A DNA stretch of 61,535 bases from Candidatus Scalindua rubra (GTDB lineage Bacteria > Planctomycetota > Brocadiia > Brocadiales > Scalinduaceae), in assembly GCA_001723765.1 (NCBI GenBank), contig MAYW01000008.1, forward strand, positions 1 to 61,535, read 5' to 3'. Position 1 is the stretch's first letter, and every line of letters begins with the position of its first letter. The notes under the pieces were generated by a model, which worked only from the letters and a program-made list of their open reading frames with translations, was not told the origin of the DNA and did not search any database. This document shows, piece by piece, positions 58,958 through 61,535 of this stretch. Both the position numbers and the translations under genes were made by a program.

Positions 58958-59114
58958 AAAGGTGTTTTTAATTTTTGTTTGACTAAAAATTTGTTTAAAA
59001 TATAATTAATTTTCAAATATTTATTATGCGAAGCATAATGCAATAAATTAGCGGCATGAGCTAAGCCAAAGCTGAGCTTAGCTTAGTCAGCTTTGCTGAA
59101 AGGAACTAGTTTAT
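58958..59114. repeat. Spacer with hairpin and 22-bp leader repeat copy 2
   Basis: ATTATGCGAAGCATAAT at about 59022-59038 is a perfect 7-bp-stem hairpin after coaB. The 22-bp unit AAAGCTGAGCTTAGCTTAGT + CA at 59068-59089 is identical to 41322-41343 and ends 25 bases before the next ATG. Confidence 0.65.
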
Positions 59115-60137
59115 ATGGAATGGGACAAAGAGGCAAGTTCAAGACTTGATAAAATACCAATATTCGTGCGAAGACTTGCACGCTCAAAGATAGAAAAGCA
59201 TGCCCGTGAAAAAGGAAAGAATACGGTTACCTTAGAGGATGTAGAGGGTGCAAAGGCGAGTTTTATGGGAACTGGAAGTGTTAAAAGTGATAAAGGCATA
59301 ATAAAGGCGAATCCGTTCTCTTTAGATTTAAATGCAGGAGAAGATAAGTTTGAGATCCTGAAAAGGTCGGATGAATATGAAGTAGAAGATGGAAGTCCAG
59401 CCATGTTTCATATTGATATATGCCGTGGAGAGGATGTTGAGTGTCCATTTTTAATAGCAGAAGTCAAAGGGCTTTTACAGAAAATAAAGAACAGGCTCAG
59501 AGAAATAGAGTTTAGCAAAAAACTAATAAACAGGATTGAAGGTAAGATACTCCCGCACCAGAGACTGAAGATTGCGATAGCAAGCTGTCCGAATAGCTGC
59601 TCCCAGCCCCAGATTAGGGATTTTGGCGTTCACGTAAGGGCAAAGGTATATGTAGACGAAGGTGTTGAGTGTAACGGGTGTGGGAATTGTTTAAAGGCTT
59701 GTAAGGAAGGTGCAATTAGAATTACGGGACTGTCAAATAAACTTAAGGAAGAAGTAGAAGAGGCATATACCCAACAGCCTGAAAACAAGAAAAAGGTTGT
59801 CACAATCAATTATGATCGTTGCGTACACTGTGGTTTGTGTGCCGAGGTTTGTCCTACAGGTACAATAAAGACAGAGAAGAAATGCTATCGTGTTATGATT
59901 GGTGGTAAGTTAGGCAGGCATCCTCGATTTGCAGATGACCTCATTGACTTTGCAGATGAGTCAGAAGTGATCAGGGCCCTTGATGTATGTGTAGATGCAA
60001 TACTAGCTGAAAAGAAAGAGAAACGTTTTGGAACGCTGGTAGAAAAAATAGGTATCGAAGAGTTCAAAAGAAGAATTAAGGACAAAGAGCACAATACACA
60101 AAAATACTTAAACAATAAAGAGGTAGTACATTCCTAA
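59115..60137 (+). CDS. Siroheme/4Fe-4S nitrite-sulfite-reductase-like protein with PCP_red domain and ferredoxin clusters
   Basis: The 340-residue protein has an N-terminal PCP_red-like domain (1-50, 'WDKEASSRLDKIPIFVRRLARSKIEKHA'-type sequence). The NIR_SIR half-domain carries C103, C110 and then C158, C162 ('ASCPNSCSQPQIRDFG') as possible 4Fe-4S/siroheme ligands. Two ferredoxin clusters follow: C186/189/192/196 and C236/239/242/246. It resembles dissimilatory sulfite-reductase-related or anaerobic sulfite reductase C-like proteins of anaerobes. The neighbouring AhbA/AhbB-type genes act on siroheme, so a siroheme-linked role is likely; the substrate is unknown. AGGAAC precedes the ATG. Confidence 0.83.
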   Translation: MEWDKEASSRLDKIPIFVRRLARSKIEKHAREKGKNTVTLEDVEGAKASFMGTGSVKSDKGIIKANPFSLDLNAGEDKFEILKRSDEYEVEDGSPAMFHIDICRGEDVECPFLIAEVKGLLQKIKNRLREIEFSKKLINRIEGKILPHQRLKIAIASCPNSCSQPQIRDFGVHVRAKVYVDEGVECNGCGNCLKACKEGAIRITGLSNKLKEEVEEAYTQQPENKKKVVTINYDRCVHCGLCAEVCPTGTIKTEKKCYRVMIGGKLGRHPRFADDLIDFADESEVIRALDVCVDAILAEKKEKRFGTLVEKIGIEEFKRRIKDKEHNTQKYLNNKEVVHS

Positions 60138-60431
60138 CCTGAACGACAGATTAAGTAGAGAGTAGAGAGAATTAGAATATTTACTTCTCTCTCTACTTGC
60201 TACTCTCTACTATTTATGCTGGACACTTATTTTTTGCCAAAATTGGTCAAAATATTTTTATTAAGAAACTAAATACGGTAGTTAAAATTTACATCTCTAT
60301 ATTAAACGCTCATGCTCCAATATGGTGCTACAAATGATGAAAATTAAAGACTTTCCGGATTCCCCGCGAAAGCGGGGCTAAAAACTGTACCTTCCTTTCA
60401 GAAGGAATCCAGAGCTTATTTTCGTGTTAAA
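60138..60431. repeat. Hairpin (possible terminator) and GCGGGG-type palindrome
   Basis: GTAGAGAGTAGAGAGAA (60154-60171) pairs with TTCTCTCTCTAC…TACTCTCTAC (60184-60210), a long stem downstream of the reductase-like gene. At about 60355-60412 GATTCCCCGCGAAAGCGGGG and CTTCCTTTCAGAAGGAATCC form two further palindromes. No ORF. Confidence 0.55.
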
Positions 60432-60898
60432 ATGACGCTTAATGAAACCGATAAAAAAATACTCCACAGGCTTCAAACAAACCTTCCGTTAACACATAGA
60501 CCATTTCTTGACCTCGCCAAAGAACTGGAACTCGACGAAGACTGATCATCGAAAGAGTAAAGTCGATGATTGAAGGGAAATATGTCCGACGTATTGCTCC
60601 AATCATAAATACACAGGCCGTTGGAAACTCTGCAACGCTTGCGGCAATGCATGTATCAGAGGACAGAATAGAAGAGGTTAGCCAGGTAATAAATGGGTAT
60701 AGCGGTGTCTCTCATAATTATTTAAGAAAGGGAAAAAACAAAGAACTTCCCCTGAATATCTGGTTTACGATGTCAGCTCCGTCAAAAGAAAAGCTTGAAG
60801 AAAATATTAAAGAGATTGAAGATCGTACAGGTTTTACGGTTCGTATGCTGCCAACGACAAAGAAATTTAAGATAGGTGTAAAATTTAAGATATACTAA
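60432..60898 (+). pseudogene. ahbA: AhbA-type siroheme decarboxylase subunit (Lrp-like), frameshifted
   Basis: ATG 60432 gives an HTH 'LNETDKKILHRLQTNLPLTH' and 'RPFLDLAKELELDED', then TGA at 60543. One base out of frame the protein continues 'LIIERVKSMIEGKYVRRIAP' and 'IINTQAVGNSATLAAMHVSE' to 'HNYLRKG…ELPLNIWFTM' and the stop at 60896-60898. These are AhbA/NirDLGH features. With the shift repaired it is about 155 residues. The complex with AhbB removes two acetate carboxyls of siroheme on the alternative heme (or heme d1) route. Confidence 0.82.
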
Positions 60899-61027
60899 TA
60901 AATTAGTCCCGTTGGTCGCAAATTTATTGCATTTTGCTCCGAAAATGAAACTTGCACTAATAACTGTATACTATCCTTATGGTACAAAGAATAAGTTTTA
61001 TAAGGTGAAATATTTCAATAGATTATG

Positions 61028-61133
61028 GTTCGACAAGCTCACCATCCTGAGCGAAGCCGAAGGATAGAATTTCCGATATATTTAGCAAGCCTGTCTACGT
61101 GCCTACTTGTGCCGAGCACGACAGACAGGCTGA
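61028..61133. repeat. Two palindromic repeats upstream of ahbB
   Basis: GGTTCGACAAGCTCACC and CCTGAGCGAAGCCGAAGG (61028-61065) is the intergenic relative of the in-frame CPER element in hsdM. GCCTGTCTACGTGC … GCACGACAGACAGGC (about 61091-61131) forms a second hairpin. Confidence 0.6.
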
Positions 61134-61146
61134 AAGGATCTAATTT

Positions 61147-61535
61147 ATGACAGAAGATTTAGACATTAAACTTATAAAACATATCCAGGATGGTATACCT
61201 TTAACGAAAACACCCTACAAAGACATTGCTGATGGGTTGGGTATACCAGAGGAAGAAGTCATAGACAGGTTAAAGACTCTGTTAGAAAACGGGAAGATAA
61301 GGCGTCTGGCGGCCTCTATTGCTCACAGAAAGATAGGTATAAATTCCAATGCAATGACGGTGTGGAAGGTTCCCGGTGAAAGGGTAGAAGAGTGCGGAAA
61401 GATTATGGCAAGTTTTGAAGAGGTAACACACTGCTATGAACGTCCGACATTTCCTGATTGGGAGTATAACGTCTTCACCATGATTCATGGCTATACAGAC
61501 GAAGAATGTGAAAACGTTATCGAAAGAATAAAACA
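61147..61535 (+). CDS. ahbB: AhbB-type siroheme decarboxylase subunit (Lrp-like), 3' end off window
   Basis: ATG 61147 opens a frame running off the window end. It has an N-terminal HTH ('DIKLIKHIQDGIPLTKTPYK … IPEEEVIDRLKTLLENGKIR') and the diagnostic 'AHRKIGINSNAMTVWKVPGE', 'VTHCYERPTFPDWEYNVFTM' and 'IHGYTDEECE'. The 'HCYERP…WPYN.YTMIHG' region is characteristic of AhbB/NirD-H proteins of siroheme decarboxylation. It pairs with the frameshifted ahbA upstream. About 129 residues are visible. Confidence 0.9.
   Translation, partial: MTEDLDIKLIKHIQDGIPLTKTPYKDIADGLGIPEEEVIDRLKTLLENGKIRRLAASIAHRKIGINSNAMTVWKVPGERVEECGKIMASFEEVTHCYERPTFPDWEYNVFTMIHGYTDEECENVIERIK

Overview
This AT-rich window reads as the chromosome of a slow-evolving, repeat-laden anaerobe. 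My best inference, at moderate to low confidence, is a Planctomycetota of the anammox type (Brocadiales, Scalindua-like). The clues are a type III glutamine synthetase, a siroheme/4Fe-4S reductase-like protein next to siroheme-decarboxylase (AhbA/AhbB-type) genes, pyruvate phosphate dikinase, abundant TPR proteins, a paired M16 protease operon and dense short palindromic repeats. No rRNA or tRNA gene was recognised.

Layout. 0-5 kb: a transposon-type remnant, an HU protein, an M20 peptidase, a small basic ORF and glnN behind a long inverted repeat. 5-15 kb: two large sensor kinases (one frameshifted), a GIY-YIG nuclease flanked by direct repeats, a CBS-pair protein, a TPR lipoprotein-like protein, an alpha/beta hydrolase and an RRM RNA-binding protein. 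14.6-27.7 kb, all on the minus strand: a degraded type I restriction-modification locus. It holds hsdM (5' truncated), Fic, MntA/HepT, AbiU2-like HEPN, hsdS, and then three toxin-antitoxin modules (HicBA, an AbrB-like/Doc remnant, TumAE), each followed by a separate copy of the hsdS 3' tail. An NT/HEPN pair, an MNT/HepT remnant and a broken hsdR follow. 27.7-44.5 kb: core genes (purH, ppdK, a giant TPR protein, rplM-rpsI, M16 protease pair) interrupted by a YadA-type adhesin remnant, an IS4-like element with terminal inverted repeats and one orphan type I-E CRISPR repeat.

44.5-58.1 kb: a defence/toxin-rich accessory island. It contains an NT/HEPN pair, a membrane protein + zinc-binding membrane peptide + PIN-like nuclease cluster, a HEPN-like protein, a Y1 (TnpA-REP) element with perfect 26-bp ends, a REase-fold toxin fused to a glycine-rich membrane domain, a DUF5618 HEPN protein, a group II intron domain V relic, a second large PIN-like protein, a compact GGDEF-type cyclase, a PepSY-like/PIN pair and VapBC. 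58.2-61.5 kb returns to metabolism: CoaB-like ligase, siroheme/ferredoxin protein, AhbA (frameshifted) and the start of AhbB.

Two themes cut across the window. First, short palindromic elements are inserted in frame inside genes (hsdR, hsdM, ppdK, M16B, a coiled-coil membrane protein). Second, many single-base frameshifts occur, often in homopolymers and in otherwise well-kept genes (hybrid kinase, ppdK, hicA, YkgJ-like, GGDEF, ahbA). Some of these may be assembly errors, so reads should be inspected before calling them pseudogenes.
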